Shown here in pieces: positions 8,612 to 17,877 of a stretch of DNA of 63,636 nucleotides. The notes under the pieces are model-generated. The model was given only the letters and a program-made list of their open reading frames with translations. It made no database searches and was not told where the DNA came from. Both the position numbers and the translations under genes were made by a program. Position 1 is the first letter of the stretch; each line of letters begins with the position of its first letter. The stretch comes from Bacteroidales bacterium (GTDB taxonomy: Bacteria > Bacteroidota > Bacteroidia > Bacteroidales > UBA932), in the NCBI GenBank assembly GCA_029007435.1, contig JAQXHU010000093.1, positions 1-63,636 on the forward strand. Reading direction: 5' to 3'.

Positions 8612-9640
8612 ATGGAACATTCGGATATAATTCTTGGAATCGAGTCATCCTGCGACGACACTTCCGCGGCTGTCATCAGGGACGGCTATCTGCTGTCCAA
8701 TGTGATAGCGAGCCAGCAGGTGCATAAGGACTTTGGAGGGGTGGTGCCCGAGCTTGCGTCAAGAGCTCACGAGCAGAATATTGTTCCGGTTGTGAGCCAA
8801 GCACTTGCGAAGGCAGGAGTGAAGGCTTCCGACTTGACGGCTATCGCTTTTACGAGAGGTCCGGGCCTTCTCGGTTCACTGCTTGTCGGCACTTCGTTCG
8901 CCAAAGCGCTGAGTGTGTCCCTTGGTATTCCCATCATTATGGTCAACCATCTCCAGGGCCACATCCTGGCAGGTTTCATCAAGCAGTACGGCCAGGAAAA
9001 CCGCCATCCGGAGTTCCCTTTTCTCTGTCTCCTTGTGTCGGGAGGCAACTCGCAGATAGTCAAGGTGAACAGTCCTTTGGACTATGAGATTCTCGGACAG
9101 ACAATAGATGACGCCGTGGGCGAGGCTTTTGACAAATGTTCAAAAATGATGGGTCTCGGATATCCCGGAGGCCCTGTCATTGACAGGCTTGCCAAACTTG
9201 GCGATCCTGAAAGGTTCAAGTTCGCCAAACCACATATCCCGGGGCTTGACTACAGCTTCAGCGGTATCAAGACCTCGCTCTTGTACTTTGTCCGTGACGA
9301 GATGGCCAAGGATCCCGAATTTATGGAGAAAAACAAGGAGGATATCTGCGCAAGTTTCCAGAAAGCCTTGATAGACATTTTGATGGACAAACTGATAAAG
9401 GCTGCGAAACAGACCGGAATAAGGGAGATAACCATCGGTGGAGGAGTCTCGGCCAACAGCGGGCTCAGGGACAGAATCACCGCCGAGGGGAAGAAACGTT
9501 GCTGGAATACTTATCTTCCTGAGTTCAAGTTCACTACGGACAATGCGGCGATGATTGCCATTTCCGGTTATTACCATTATCTGCACGGTGAGAGGACGCC
9601 GTTGGATGTCGCCCCTGTGTCGAGAATGGCTGATTTTTAG
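8612..9640 (+). CDS. tsaD: tRNA N6-threonylcarbamoyladenosine transferase TsaD
   Basis: 342 residues, normal length. ASKHA-fold ATPase that transfers the threonylcarbamoyl group to A37 of ANN-decoding tRNAs with TsaB and TsaE. Motifs: GIESSCDDTS at the N-terminus, the iron/zinc ligands H113 and H117 in VNHLQGHILAG, GGGVSANSGLR, and a C-terminal TTDNAAMIA. It is first in a rightward run with the FAD oxidoreductase. mtaB, which acts on the product, lies in the divergent operon. Confidence 0.96.
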   Translation: MEHSDIILGIESSCDDTSAAVIRDGYLLSNVIASQQVHKDFGGVVPELASRAHEQNIVPVVSQALAKAGVKASDLTAIAFTRGPGLLGSLLVGTSFAKALSVSLGIPIIMVNHLQGHILAGFIKQYGQENRHPEFPFLCLLVSGGNSQIVKVNSPLDYEILGQTIDDAVGEAFDKCSKMMGLGYPGGPVIDRLAKLGDPERFKFAKPHIPGLDYSFSGIKTSLLYFVRDEMAKDPEFMEKNKEDICASFQKALIDILMDKLIKAAKQTGIREITIGGGVSANSGLRDRITAEGKKRCWNTYLPEFKFTTDNAAMIAISGYYHYLHGERTPLDVAPVSRMADF

Positions 9641-9663
9641 TAGAAATTAATTGATATTATTAT

Positions 9664-11358
9664 ATGGTGGAATTTGAAGTTTCCTGCCGGATTGGCAGAG
9701 AACCGAGGCTGGACGACATACGTACAGCGGCAGCTGAAGCGCTGCATCTTAGGAAAAATGCGGTCATCAATGTCATCGACCCGACAAAATCTTATCAGCC
9801 TACGATGGTCAATGCTGATGCTCATTGCCATATTGTGCACCGCTCCATAGACGCGAGGGGGGACGTGACTGTGCGTTACAGAATCGAGGCGTACAAGAAA
9901 TACGAAAAATATGAGGAATATCATCTGCCTGAATATAAGGATGTTGCCGAAGCTGAACCAGTTATTGTGGTAGGCTCCGGGCCTGCCGGAATGTTCGCAT
10001 CGTTGAAACTCCTGACTCTCGGTCTTAAGCCGGTGATGCTGGAGCGTGGCAAGGATGTGAGCGGCAGGAAGCCCGACATCGCCCGCCTGTCGAGAAACGG
10101 AGTTGTCAACCCTGATTCCAATTATTGCTACGGAGAGGGAGGAGCCGGGACTTTTTCTGACGGAAAGCTTTTCACCCGTTCATCCAAGCGCGGGGACAAC
10201 CGGGAGGTGCTCTATCAGTTCGTGAATTTCGGGGCTGATCCTTCCATACTCATTGACGCACATCCGCATATCGGAACAGACAAACTGCCAAGGCTTGTGT
10301 CTTCCATCAGGGAGTGCATTCTTGAGCACGGAGGAGAATGCCACTTCCAGACAAAAGTCACTGATATAGAGCGCTCTGAGGACGGTACATTTACCGTGAC
10401 AGCCCTTGACGGGGTCTCAGGAGACAATGTCACATACAGGGCGAAGTCCGTCATTCTCGCCACAGGCCATTCCGCGAAGGACATTTACGAACTATTCGAC
10501 AGCAAGGGCTGGGAACTCCAGGCCAAAGGATTCGCCCTCGGAGTCAGAGTGGAACATCCTCAGTCTCTTATCAACAAGATACGTTACAGGGGGCAGTGGG
10601 AGCCCGGTATGCCTGCGGCAGAGTATTCCTTCGTGGAGCAGGTAGATGAGAGGGGAGTGTTCTCTTTCTGTATGTGCCCGGGCGGCATTCTTGTGCCTTC
10701 TTCCACGGAGGACGGAGCGACTGTGCTCAACGGAATGTCCAATTCCGCCCGCAATTCCAGATGGGCCAATGCCGGAGTCGTGGTTTCAATCGAGCCGGAC
10801 GATGTCCCTGAAGAATATAAAAAATATGGCGCATTCTCCCTGCTGAGATTCCAGGAAGATGTGGAGAAGAAAATGTTCGAGTATTCAGCGGCTCATGCTG
10901 CTCCTGATGCTGAAGGCAATGTGAACAGTATGTGCGCGCCGGCCCAGAGGATGGTGGATTTCTGCGAGGAGCAGATGTCCGGGACTCTTCCGGAGACTTC
11001 GTACCGTCCAGGTGTGGTTTCCGCACCGCTTCACGAGCTCCTGCCTGAAATTGTTGCCAGCCGGCTCCAGAAAGCTTTCCCGCTGGTGAACAACAAGATG
11101 CGAGGCTACTACACTGAAGATGCCCTTCTTCTCGGCGTCGAGTCAAGAACTTCCTCTCCTGTCAGAATCGTCCGTGATCCGGAGACATTGCAATGCCCTC
11201 AGGTGCCTGGACTTTTCCCTTGCGGGGAGGGTGCCGGCTATTCCGGAGGCATTGTATCCTCGGCTATCGACGGCATCAACTGCGCTCTGGCAGCATCCCG
11301 TCTGCTTCATCCAGAAGTGCCTGGGAATGAAGGGATTACTCCGGATAATGAATTATAA
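9664..11358 (+). CDS. FAD-dependent oxidoreductase (COG2509 type)
   Basis: 564 residues. A dinucleotide-binding GSGPAGMFAS motif follows an N-terminal domain of about 100 residues, then come ERG, a Gly-rich GEGGAGTFSDGKL stretch, ATGHSAKD, and a C-terminal FAD motif (FPCGEGAGYSGGI). Family members are uncharacterised FAD proteins; the substrate is unknown. 23 bases after tsaD, in the same direction, so probably co-transcribed. Confidence 0.85.
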   Translation: MVEFEVSCRIGREPRLDDIRTAAAEALHLRKNAVINVIDPTKSYQPTMVNADAHCHIVHRSIDARGDVTVRYRIEAYKKYEKYEEYHLPEYKDVAEAEPVIVVGSGPAGMFASLKLLTLGLKPVMLERGKDVSGRKPDIARLSRNGVVNPDSNYCYGEGGAGTFSDGKLFTRSSKRGDNREVLYQFVNFGADPSILIDAHPHIGTDKLPRLVSSIRECILEHGGECHFQTKVTDIERSEDGTFTVTALDGVSGDNVTYRAKSVILATGHSAKDIYELFDSKGWELQAKGFALGVRVEHPQSLINKIRYRGQWEPGMPAAEYSFVEQVDERGVFSFCMCPGGILVPSSTEDGATVLNGMSNSARNSRWANAGVVVSIEPDDVPEEYKKYGAFSLLRFQEDVEKKMFEYSAAHAAPDAEGNVNSMCAPAQRMVDFCEEQMSGTLPETSYRPGVVSAPLHELLPEIVASRLQKAFPLVNNKMRGYYTEDALLLGVESRTSSPVRIVRDPETLQCPQVPGLFPCGEGAGYSGGIVSSAIDGINCALAASRLLHPEVPGNEGITPDNEL

Positions 11359-11377
11359 TAACCTTATATTTATAACA

Positions 11378-11995
11378 ATGATGAAAAAATTTCTTCTTGC
11401 CGCTATTGTTGCGGCAATCCTTCCGACAGTTGCGAAAGCGCAGTTCTGTATTGAAGGGGGCTATGCCCATTCCGGTTTGATTGAAAAAGTAAGTTCTGTC
11501 AGCAAGACGGTTGCGATGGACGGAGTCTATCTTCTTGGAGACTATACGTTCTCAATACTCAATCATTTCAGCATCACGCCGGGACTCCAGTATGAATTCG
11601 TCACAGAGAATATGGAACAGCTTTCCGGAGTTGAGAGCAGATGGAACGAGCATTACCTGGACATTCCTGTAAGGTTCAATTATGGATATGACGTGGGAAG
11701 GGTTGTAAGCCTTGGCGCTTATGCCGCCCCTACATTCAGTTTCGGCCTTGCCTCAAAACTGAAATCCGGAAACACTTCCCTTGACTTTTACGAATACTAC
11801 AAGCAGATCAATGAAGGTGACGTCAAATATGCGAGATTCGACCTTCTGCTCGGATTAGGCGTGTATTGCGAGGTCCTGGACCATCTCAGGGTCCGTTTCG
11901 GATATGACTATGGTATCGTCAACAGGACGTCTGACCTTGAGGATAATTCAACGCACCGCAGCAGATTCCAGCTCGGTGTAGGATATATTTTCTGA
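11378..11995 (+). CDS. Small outer membrane beta-barrel protein (PorT-like)
   Basis: 205 residues: signal peptide MMKKFLLAAIVAAILPTVAKA, then alternating amphipathic strands ending in an aromatic residue (GVGYIF), the usual outer membrane barrel signature. Segments such as ITPGLQYEF and LDIPVRFNYGY match the Bacteroidota outer membrane beta-barrel families. Start at 11378; 11381 (one Met shorter) is equally possible. An open frame extends upstream into the oxidoreductase gene and is discarded because the signal peptide fixes the start. One base separates its stop from the convergent tadA stop. Confidence 0.8.
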   Translation: MMKKFLLAAIVAAILPTVAKAQFCIEGGYAHSGLIEKVSSVSKTVAMDGVYLLGDYTFSILNHFSITPGLQYEFVTENMEQLSGVESRWNEHYLDIPVRFNYGYDVGRVVSLGAYAAPTFSFGLASKLKSGNTSLDFYEYYKQINEGDVKYARFDLLLGLGVYCEVLDHLRVRFGYDYGIVNRTSDLEDNSTHRSRFQLGVGYIF

Positions 11996-11996
11996 A

Positions 11997-12434
11997 TCAG
12001 CGCTTTGACTTGAAGAAGTCTGACACAAGTCCGCCGCAAGTGTCCGCAAGGATGCCTGCGGCGACTTCTGTTTTGGGATGTAAAAGAGAAGGGGAGAACA
12101 GAGTGTAGCCGCGTTTCGGGTCAAGCGCCCCATATACAATCCTTCCTATCTGGGCCCAGGCGCAGGCTGCAGCGCACATAGGACAAGGCTCCACCGTAAC
12201 GTACAATGTGCAGTCATTCAGATACTTGCTTCCCATTGCCTCAGTGGCTGCGGTCAAAGCTATCATTTCCGCGTGCGCCGTGGGGTCGTGAAGCCGTTCA
12301 GTCATATTGTGCCCTTTGGCAATGACTCTGCCTCCGAACGTTACCACCGCACCGATAGGAATCTCGTCCTCGCTGCCTGCCAGTTCCGCCTCGCGGATGG
12401 CCTCTCTCATAAATTTCTCGTCAAGCCCTTCCAT
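11997..12434 (-). CDS. tadA: tRNA-specific adenosine deaminase TadA
   Basis: 145 residues of the cytidine deaminase fold. The zinc motif is H54-A-E56 plus PC84PMC87. It probably deaminates A34 of tRNA-Arg(ACG) to inosine; guanine deaminase is the main alternative, but the DPTAHAEMIAL and YVTVEPCPMC blocks fit TadA. The ATG shares one base with the stop codon of the upstream peptidase gene, so the two are translationally linked. Confidence 0.85.
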   Translation of the reverse strand: MEGLDEKFMREAIREAELAGSEDEIPIGAVVTFGGRVIAKGHNMTERLHDPTAHAEMIALTAATEAMGSKYLNDCTLYVTVEPCPMCAAACAWAQIGRIVYGALDPKRGYTLFSPSLLHPKTEVAAGILADTCGGLVSDFFKSKR

Positions 12435-13105
12435 CAGTCTCTTCTGGCGATTCCTATATAATAGAGAAGTGTGGCTACAGAGCCTATGGCTGCTATTACG
12501 TATGTGTAAGCCGCCCATTTCAGAGCGTCAATGGCCATCGGCCGGGTCTCATAATTCGTTATCCCCGCAGTCTCAAGCCAGTTCACTGCACGGCTGCTGG
12601 CGTTGATTTCCACCGGAAGAGTGACGACGCTGAACAATGTAGTCATAGCGAAAAGGGCGATGCCGAGCCAGAGAAGTCCCGGGAAAACATTGATGAACAG
12701 GACTCCGAGAAGGAGAATCCACTGGACTGTGTTGTTGGCGAAACTTACAATCGGAACGAGGGCTGACCTGAGACGGAGAGGCGCATAGCCTTCTGCGTGC
12801 TGGACAACGTGTCCGCACTCGTGGGCGGCTACCGCAGCCGCTGCCACGGAATTGCTGTAATAAACCGCCTCGCTGAGGTTCACAGTCTTGGTGGCAGGGT
12901 TGTAATGGTCTGTCAATGTGCCTTTTACGCAGGTTACCTGAACGTCCCTGATTCCATTGTCTGCGAGCATTTTCCTTGCTACCTGCTCTCCTGTAAGGCC
13001 TGAGCCTGTGGAAACTTTGGAGTATTTGTTGAATCTGCTCATCAGCATCTGCTGAACGATGAAGCTGGCTATCATCACCAGAATCATAATAATCCAGATA
13101 TTCAT
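12434..13105 (-). CDS. Zinc-dependent membrane metallopeptidase (YugP family)
   Basis: 223 residues. One N-terminal membrane segment, the zinc motif HECGH at residues 95-99, then two or three more hydrophobic segments (residues 120-160 and 200-220). This is the neutral zinc metallopeptidase YugP/DUF-type family; the substrate is unknown. The start at 13105 gives MNIWIIMILV. A -7 box (TATTTTTG) lies at 13196-13189, leaving a leader of about 75 bases. The gene leads into tadA. Confidence 0.82.
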   Translation of the reverse strand: MNIWIIMILVMIASFIVQQMLMSRFNKYSKVSTGSGLTGEQVARKMLADNGIRDVQVTCVKGTLTDHYNPATKTVNLSEAVYYSNSVAAAAVAAHECGHVVQHAEGYAPLRLRSALVPIVSFANNTVQWILLLGVLFINVFPGLLWLGIALFAMTTLFSVVTLPVEINASSRAVNWLETAGITNYETRPMAIDALKWAAYTYVIAAIGSVATLLYYIGIARRD

Positions 13106-13188
13106 TGTCTGAGTTTTAATAGTTTCTATAAAAATCTGTCGCCCGCATCCGCCGGGCCGGCACACTATCATCAAATAGCAGACCAGAA

Positions 13189-13196
13189 CAAAAATA
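13189..13196 (-). promoter_or_regulatory. -7 box for the peptidase-tadA operon
   Basis: TATTTTTG on the minus strand, perfect TAnnTTTG, divergent from the alr promoter 25 bp away. Confidence 0.5.
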
Positions 13197-13220
13197 GCAT
13201 ATATTATCGAGAAAAAATAG

Positions 13221-13228
13221 TAATTTTG
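13221..13228 (+). promoter_or_regulatory. -7 box of alr promoter
   Basis: TAATTTTG followed by CA, 28 bp before the alr ATG. It overlaps the TTG that would begin a longer alr frame, which argues against that longer start. Confidence 0.55.
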
Positions 13229-13255
13229 CATTCCTTTTGTGACGTGGACACAGAT

Positions 13256-14368
13256 ATGCTGAAAGAAAATGATTTCTCGCGGCTTGAACTTAGACTTGGG
13301 GCCTGCCGTGACAACTACAGATATTTCAGGTCGCTTATTGAGCCCTCCACCAAGCTGCTTGTGCTGGTGAAGGCGAATGCATATGGTCACGGGGCCGTGG
13401 AATTCGCTTCGATGATGCAGAAAGAAGGAGCTGATTATCTGGCTGTTGCGCATCCGGTCGAGGGGATGGAGCTAAGGCGTTCAGGTATCAGTCTTCCGAT
13501 ACTTGTCCTGACCGCAGGGACCGATTATTTCAATGAAATCATTGATTTCAGGCTTGAGCCGGGCATCCCGAACCTGTACGCGCTGAAGGCTTTCTCGGAG
13601 GTTCTCGCAAGCAGGGGAGTGACTGACTATCCTGTGCACATCAAGCTTGACACAGGTATGCACCGGCTGGGATTTATGACTTCGGAACTGGACGGACTGA
13701 CAGATTTTATGAAGACCTGCAAAAATGTCAGGGTCAAGTCAATTTATTCACATCTCGCCGCTGCGGAGGATCCTGCGTCCGACGATTTCACCTTGGGACA
13801 GATAAGAATGTTCGAAGCCAATGCGGACATATTGATAAAAGCATTGGGCTACAGGCCGATGCTGCACATCCTGAATTCGGCCGGAATTGAGAGATTCACT
13901 AAGTATCAGCACGATATGGTGCGGCTGGGCATCGGAATCTACGGAATCAGTTCGCTTCCCGGTGTCAGGCTTTCGCCGGTGGCTTCGATGAAATGCAAAA
14001 TTCTTCAGATAAAGCGGCTTTCTCCGGAGGACGGCACAGTAGGCTATGGACGTCACGGCAAGATTTCCCCGGACGGGACTGTGATAGCCACTATCCCAGT
14101 CGGTTATGCGGACGGAATAGACAGACGTCTTGGCTGCGGCAATGCTTCATTCTCCCTGAACGGTCACAGGGTTCCGACAATCGGAAACATCTGTATGGAT
14201 ATGTGTATGATTGATATCACCGGAGTGGAGGCCGAAGTGGGCGACACGGTCACGATTTTCGGGGAGGACCCTACAGTATCAGAACTTGCGGACATCCTCG
14301 GAACCATTCCTTATGAGATAATGACAGGAATTCCCCGTCGTATCGACAGGGAAATCATCCGTAAGTAG
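13256..14368 (+). CDS. alr: Alanine racemase
   Basis: 370 residues. PLP-dependent racemase giving D-alanine for peptidoglycan. The PLP lysine is K39 in VKANAYGHG; the GTVGYGRH segment carries the catalytic Tyr of the C-terminal barrel domain; GNICMDMCMIDIT is also typical. The start at 13256 (MLKENDFSRLEL) is chosen because the longer frame begins inside the promoter. It stands alone and ends 33 bases before the convergent DJ-1 family gene. Confidence 0.95.
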   Translation: MLKENDFSRLELRLGACRDNYRYFRSLIEPSTKLLVLVKANAYGHGAVEFASMMQKEGADYLAVAHPVEGMELRRSGISLPILVLTAGTDYFNEIIDFRLEPGIPNLYALKAFSEVLASRGVTDYPVHIKLDTGMHRLGFMTSELDGLTDFMKTCKNVRVKSIYSHLAAAEDPASDDFTLGQIRMFEANADILIKALGYRPMLHILNSAGIERFTKYQHDMVRLGIGIYGISSLPGVRLSPVASMKCKILQIKRLSPEDGTVGYGRHGKISPDGTVIATIPVGYADGIDRRLGCGNASFSLNGHRVPTIGNICMDMCMIDITGVEAEVGDTVTIFGEDPTVSELADILGTIPYEIMTGIPRRIDREIIRK

Positions 14369-14401
14369 TATGTGCACGACTTTGCGCCAGCCCTGGATGT
14401 C

Positions 14402-14977
14402 TTAGAGCATCAGGGATTTGCGCACCTCTTCAGCGACTTCTTCTCCTTTCAGGTGTCCGAGAATCGCGAGTCCGAACTCCACTGCGCATCCAGGTCCCCT
14501 TCCAGTGATGACATTTCCGTCTGCGACCGCAGGTTTCCGCTCATAGATTCCTCCCCTTGCGATTGGCCCGTCCTCGAATCCGTCGTAGCAGGTGAAATGA
14601 ATCCCCTCAATACTTGGCAGCTGTGATACAACCAGACCCGGGGCTGCGCAGATGGCGGCAATTGACCCGCCTTCGGCGTAATGCAACCTCATAAAGTTGA
14701 TAATTTCAGCATTCTCGGCTAGATTCCTGGTCCCCGGCATTCCTCCAGGGAAAATCATAACGTCGTTCTTGTCTGTGCCATCCAGCTCGACGTTGGCCTT
14801 GAACTCTCCGTAAGTCATATCGGCGGTTACAGTCACTTTATGCGCACCGGTAATGAATTTGTCAAAATGGATTGATACAGTCTTCACATCGACTCCACCG
14901 CGGCGCAGAATGTCAAGAGGTGCTATTGCCTCGGTCTCCTCAAAGCCGTTTGCCAAAAAAATATAAACTCCTTTCAT
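14402..14977 (-). CDS. DJ-1/PfpI family protein (YajL type)
   Basis: 191 residues. Conserved Glu in ANGFEETE and nucleophilic C110 in AAICAAPG. Family members are proposed deglycases, chaperones or oxidative-stress proteins; the function is not settled for this branch. Last gene of the leftward tmk, DoxX/MauE-like, DJ-1 run, 16 bases after its neighbour. Confidence 0.88.
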   Translation of the reverse strand: MKGVYIFLANGFEETEAIAPLDILRRGGVDVKTVSIHFDKFITGAHKVTVTADMTYGEFKANVELDGTDKNDVMIFPGGMPGTRNLAENAEIINFMRLHYAEGGSIAAICAAPGLVVSQLPSIEGIHFTCYDGFEDGPIARGGIYERKPAVADGNVITGRGPGCAVEFGLAILGHLKGEEVAEEVRKSLML

Positions 14978-14993
14978 AATATTATCATAAAGT

Positions 14994-16217
14994 TTAAATT
15001 AACAGTAATATCGACAAAGTATAAAGCATATATGCCTGGAATGACAGTCGCCCCTTGCTGTCGGCCTTCAGCATCACCTCCGTGCTGTCCTGACGTATAA
15101 GCCTTCCGAGTTCCTTGCTCTCCGGATATGCTGCGGCCGCCCATTTCTCGATGAGATTGCCATCATTGAAATAAACTGCTCCTCCATTTGATCTGTTCAG
15201 GGATATAAGTGTCCTGTAATCAGCTATATAGCTTCTTTTGGCAAGTTCCCGGGAAAATTCCTCTGAAACACCGGCCCTGCTTAGCGAGCGGGCCATAGTC
15301 TCATAGTCTCCGGCGGTGAGCAGCAATGTGCTGAAACCTGCTTCCCCGGCGGCAATGACCGTGTTGTTGATTTCGTTCCATTTCCTTGTCCTGATTCTCT
15401 CGGGACGGTTGATTGAGAACACGAGCACATTGCCTTTGACTGCAAGCGTGTCCCTGTAGTTCCCGTCAATGTCCCTGAAAGACAGCTCCGGATACCCTGT
15501 CTCCACGATGTTGTCCTCTTTTTTGATAGTCTTTGTCTCCACAAATGTCCACGTGGAGTCAGGAAGTTTGTTCAATGTGAATACTCCCCGCTTGCCGTTT
15601 TTCTCGTAAATGAATGTGGAAATGTATTCATCTTCCTCTATGTCAGGCACTTCAGCTGCAGCGGCAAGTCTGGATGACAGGTTGAACGGCGTCAGTTCGA
15701 GCATTGGAATGTATATGAGGGAGTACAATGCGAAGAGCAACGAGGCTGCTCCGATAAGCCCGAATGTGGTGTACTTCTTCTTTGACGGCTTTCCATAGTC
15801 GCCAAAAGGGATGAACGCCGCGGCTGCTAAAGCACATAGTATTATGTTCTTTGCAAAAGACTGGAAATGAGAGAGGTGGATTGCCTCACCAAAACATCCG
15901 CAGTCCATACTTGGGTTGAATATCCATAAAACGAGGGTCAGCAGCGTGAACCCTCCGAGCAGGATGGACACCGCCCAGGCTGTCACTTTGCGGAACACTC
16001 CCGTGACGAGGCAGATGCCGCAGAATGTCTCAATCAACGCGAATCCCTCCCCGGCAACCATAGAGATCCCTGAAAGGAAACCGAGATGGAGAAAATTCAG
16101 GTACTCTTTGATAATCAGTGAGGTTCCGACCGGATCCATCAGCTTCAATGTGCCGGCTATGAAGAATACAAATCCTATTATTTTGGCGCAGAGCCTCCTT
16201 GTGACTTCTTTTAACAT
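14994..16217 (-). CDS. DoxX/MauE-type membrane protein with C-terminal thioredoxin-like region (BT_3928 type)
   Basis: 407 residues. About four membrane segments in the first 130 residues, with the MauE-like NPSMDCGCFGE motif, then a fifth segment near residue 155, a region outside the membrane of roughly 220 residues, and a last hydrophobic stretch at the C-terminus (YMLYTLSILLLI). MauE/DoxX-like proteins handle disulfide or quinone redox; the soluble part looks like a thioredoxin-like fold without an obvious CxxC. Redox role is inference. Its ATG lies seven bases inside the end of tmk. Confidence 0.75.
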   Translation of the reverse strand: MLKEVTRRLCAKIIGFVFFIAGTLKLMDPVGTSLIIKEYLNFLHLGFLSGISMVAGEGFALIETFCGICLVTGVFRKVTAWAVSILLGGFTLLTLVLWIFNPSMDCGCFGEAIHLSHFQSFAKNIILCALAAAAFIPFGDYGKPSKKKYTTFGLIGAASLLFALYSLIYIPMLELTPFNLSSRLAAAAEVPDIEEDEYISTFIYEKNGKRGVFTLNKLPDSTWTFVETKTIKKEDNIVETGYPELSFRDIDGNYRDTLAVKGNVLVFSINRPERIRTRKWNEINNTVIAAGEAGFSTLLLTAGDYETMARSLSRAGVSEEFSRELAKRSYIADYRTLISLNRSNGGAVYFNDGNLIEKWAAAAYPESKELGRLIRQDSTEVMLKADSKGRLSFQAYMLYTLSILLLI

Positions 16218-16912
16218 ACGGTCTTACTTTTCATATTCATAGCTGAGTCCACAGCGGACAGAATTGCGCTGAAAATTCTGTCGGGAGGCAGCATCTGTCC
16301 GTTCTCGTCGGAGCAGTCTATGCGGATGAAGTTACTGTCAATCCCGCATTGCTGCCTGTAAACATTTCTCACGCGTTTCTGGAATTCGATGTCGGCCTCG
16401 TGGATGTCGCTTTTCCCTTCAAGATAATCCCGGTCCCCTCCTTTCCTTGGAGATTCGAGTTTCCTCTCCACGAAGCCGATAGGCACGTCAAGGAAAATGT
16501 TGAGGTCAGGAACTGGCAGCCCGAATTCCCCGAACTCGGTGTCCTGAATCCATTTTCTGAGCTCTTCTCTCTCTGTCTCAGATTTGACTTTTGCGCACTG
16601 GTATGCGATGTTTGAATAAACATATCTGTCAAGAAGCACAATCCCTCCGCTGTCCAGAACCTCTTTCATCATAGGGACGGCCCCGTGCCTGTCTTCAGCG
16701 TAAAGAAGTGCGACAAGCTGTGGGTGCACAGTGTCGATAGACCCGAATCCACCGCGAAGGAAACGGCCTATCAGATCTCCGTAAACTGGTGCGTCATAAC
16801 GTGGAAAATGTATGTATTTCAATGGCTTGCCAAGACTTTCAAGGTATGTCCTGAGCCTTCTGACCTGTGTGGATTTGCCTGAACCGTCAAGCCCTTCAAT
16901 AACTATCAGCAT
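16211..16912 (-). CDS. tmk: Thymidylate kinase
   Basis: 233 residues. Phosphorylates dTMP to dTDP. P-loop GLDGSGKST at the N-terminus, the DRY motif in LLDRYVYSNIAYQ, and a DYLEGKSDIHEADIEFQ region that fits the LID. It is slightly longer than the usual 205-215 residues because of extra sequence before the LID and at the C-terminus. It overlaps the DoxX/MauE-like gene by seven bases. A perfect -7 box lies at 16941-16934. Confidence 0.93.
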   Translation of the reverse strand: MLIVIEGLDGSGKSTQVRRLRTYLESLGKPLKYIHFPRYDAPVYGDLIGRFLRGGFGSIDTVHPQLVALLYAEDRHGAVPMMKEVLDSGGIVLLDRYVYSNIAYQCAKVKSETEREELRKWIQDTEFGEFGLPVPDLNIFLDVPIGFVERKLESPRKGGDRDYLEGKSDIHEADIEFQKRVRNVYRQQCGIDSNFIRIDCSDENGQMLPPDRIFSAILSAVDSAMNMKSKTVC

Positions 16913-16933
16913 ATAATTTGTTGTTCAATTATA

Positions 16934-16941
16934 CAAATATA
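16934..16941 (-). promoter_or_regulatory. -7 box of tmk operon
   Basis: TATATTTG on the minus strand, 21 bases before the tmk ATG. Confidence 0.55.
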
Positions 16942-16975
16942 TCGAATTTTTCTCGCTTCTTCGCCCGTAGTTTGG

Positions 16976-16983
16976 TAAGTTTG
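16976..16983 (+). promoter_or_regulatory. -7 box of folP promoter
   Basis: TAAGTTTG followed by CA. Transcription would begin about 10 bases before the folP ATG at 17000, so the leader is very short. Confidence 0.5.
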
Positions 16984-16999
16984 CAAAAAAATTGTGATA

Positions 17000-17854
17000 A
17001 TGATGAAGGGTGACAGAGAAATTGAGGTGATGGGAATAATAAACCTCACTGATAATTCGTATTTCCCGGAGAGCAGGTGCCTGGACGAGAACGGTAATGA
17101 CGATATGGCGAAAGTGCTCGGACGTGCTTCAGCAATGGTTTCAGCGGGAGCGGCCATATTGGATATAGGAGCGTGCTCAACGAGGCCCGGCTCGACTGCG
17201 GTGGGGGAAGACGAGGAATGGCGCCGGCTTGAACCAGCGCTGCGTGCAATCCGCAAGGAGTTTCCGAAGGTGAAAATATCCGTTGACACATACTGGCCGT
17301 CAGTGGTCAGGAGAGTCTATGACCTGATAGGTGACTTCATTGTGAACGATGTGACAGCCGGGAATGGTATGTCAGAGTCCGCGGATCCGGGAGAAATGCT
17401 CCGTGCTGTGGGAAAGCTCGGACTGACTTATGTCGCTATGCATATGAGGGGCAATCCGGCCAGTATGCAGTCTCTTACAGATTACGACAATGTTACGGAA
17501 GACATCTCAGCTTATTTCAGGGATTTTGCGGACAAGGCTGAAGATGCCGGAGTCAAAGACTGGATACTCGATCCGGGGTTCGGTTTCGCAAAGACTGTGG
17601 AACAGAATTACCAACTGCTGCGGGAGCTTGGGAGATTTACTGAGACAGGTAGGAAAATATTAGTGGGAGTGTCTCGTAAGAGTATGATTTACAGGCGTTT
17701 TAATATTACACCTGAGGAATCTCTTCCTGCCACGCAGGTGCTGCATTACAAGGCTCTCTGTGAAGGTGCGGACATCCTCCGTGTACACGATGTGGCGGAA
17801 GCTGTCCGGACTGTCGCTCTGTACAGGACACTTGAAATGCCTGCCGCGCTTTAA
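17000..17854 (+). CDS. folP: Dihydropteroate synthase
   Basis: 284 residues. Joins p-aminobenzoate and hydroxymethyl-dihydropterin diphosphate in folate synthesis; target of sulfonamides. Family blocks: IGACSTRPGS, SVDTYWPSV, NDVTAG, MHMRGNPASMQ, DPGFGFAKT, GVSRKSM, LRVHDVAEAV. The N-terminal loop, usually NVTPDSF-x-DGG, reads NLTDNSYFPESR here (see findings). Start at ATG 17000 (17003 possible); a GTG six bases upstream sits almost at the predicted transcription start. Confidence 0.92.
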   Translation: MMKGDREIEVMGIINLTDNSYFPESRCLDENGNDDMAKVLGRASAMVSAGAAILDIGACSTRPGSTAVGEDEEWRRLEPALRAIRKEFPKVKISVDTYWPSVVRRVYDLIGDFIVNDVTAGNGMSESADPGEMLRAVGKLGLTYVAMHMRGNPASMQSLTDYDNVTEDISAYFRDFADKAEDAGVKDWILDPGFGFAKTVEQNYQLLRELGRFTETGRKILVGVSRKSMIYRRFNITPEESLPATQVLHYKALCEGADILRVHDVAEAVRTVALYRTLEMPAAL

Positions 17855-17877
17855 TTGCCTAATTCGCCATAATTGTC

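Noticed and set aside
16994..16999. GTG start for folP
   Set aside because: It would lie at or before the predicted transcription start; ATG at 17000 follows two codons later.
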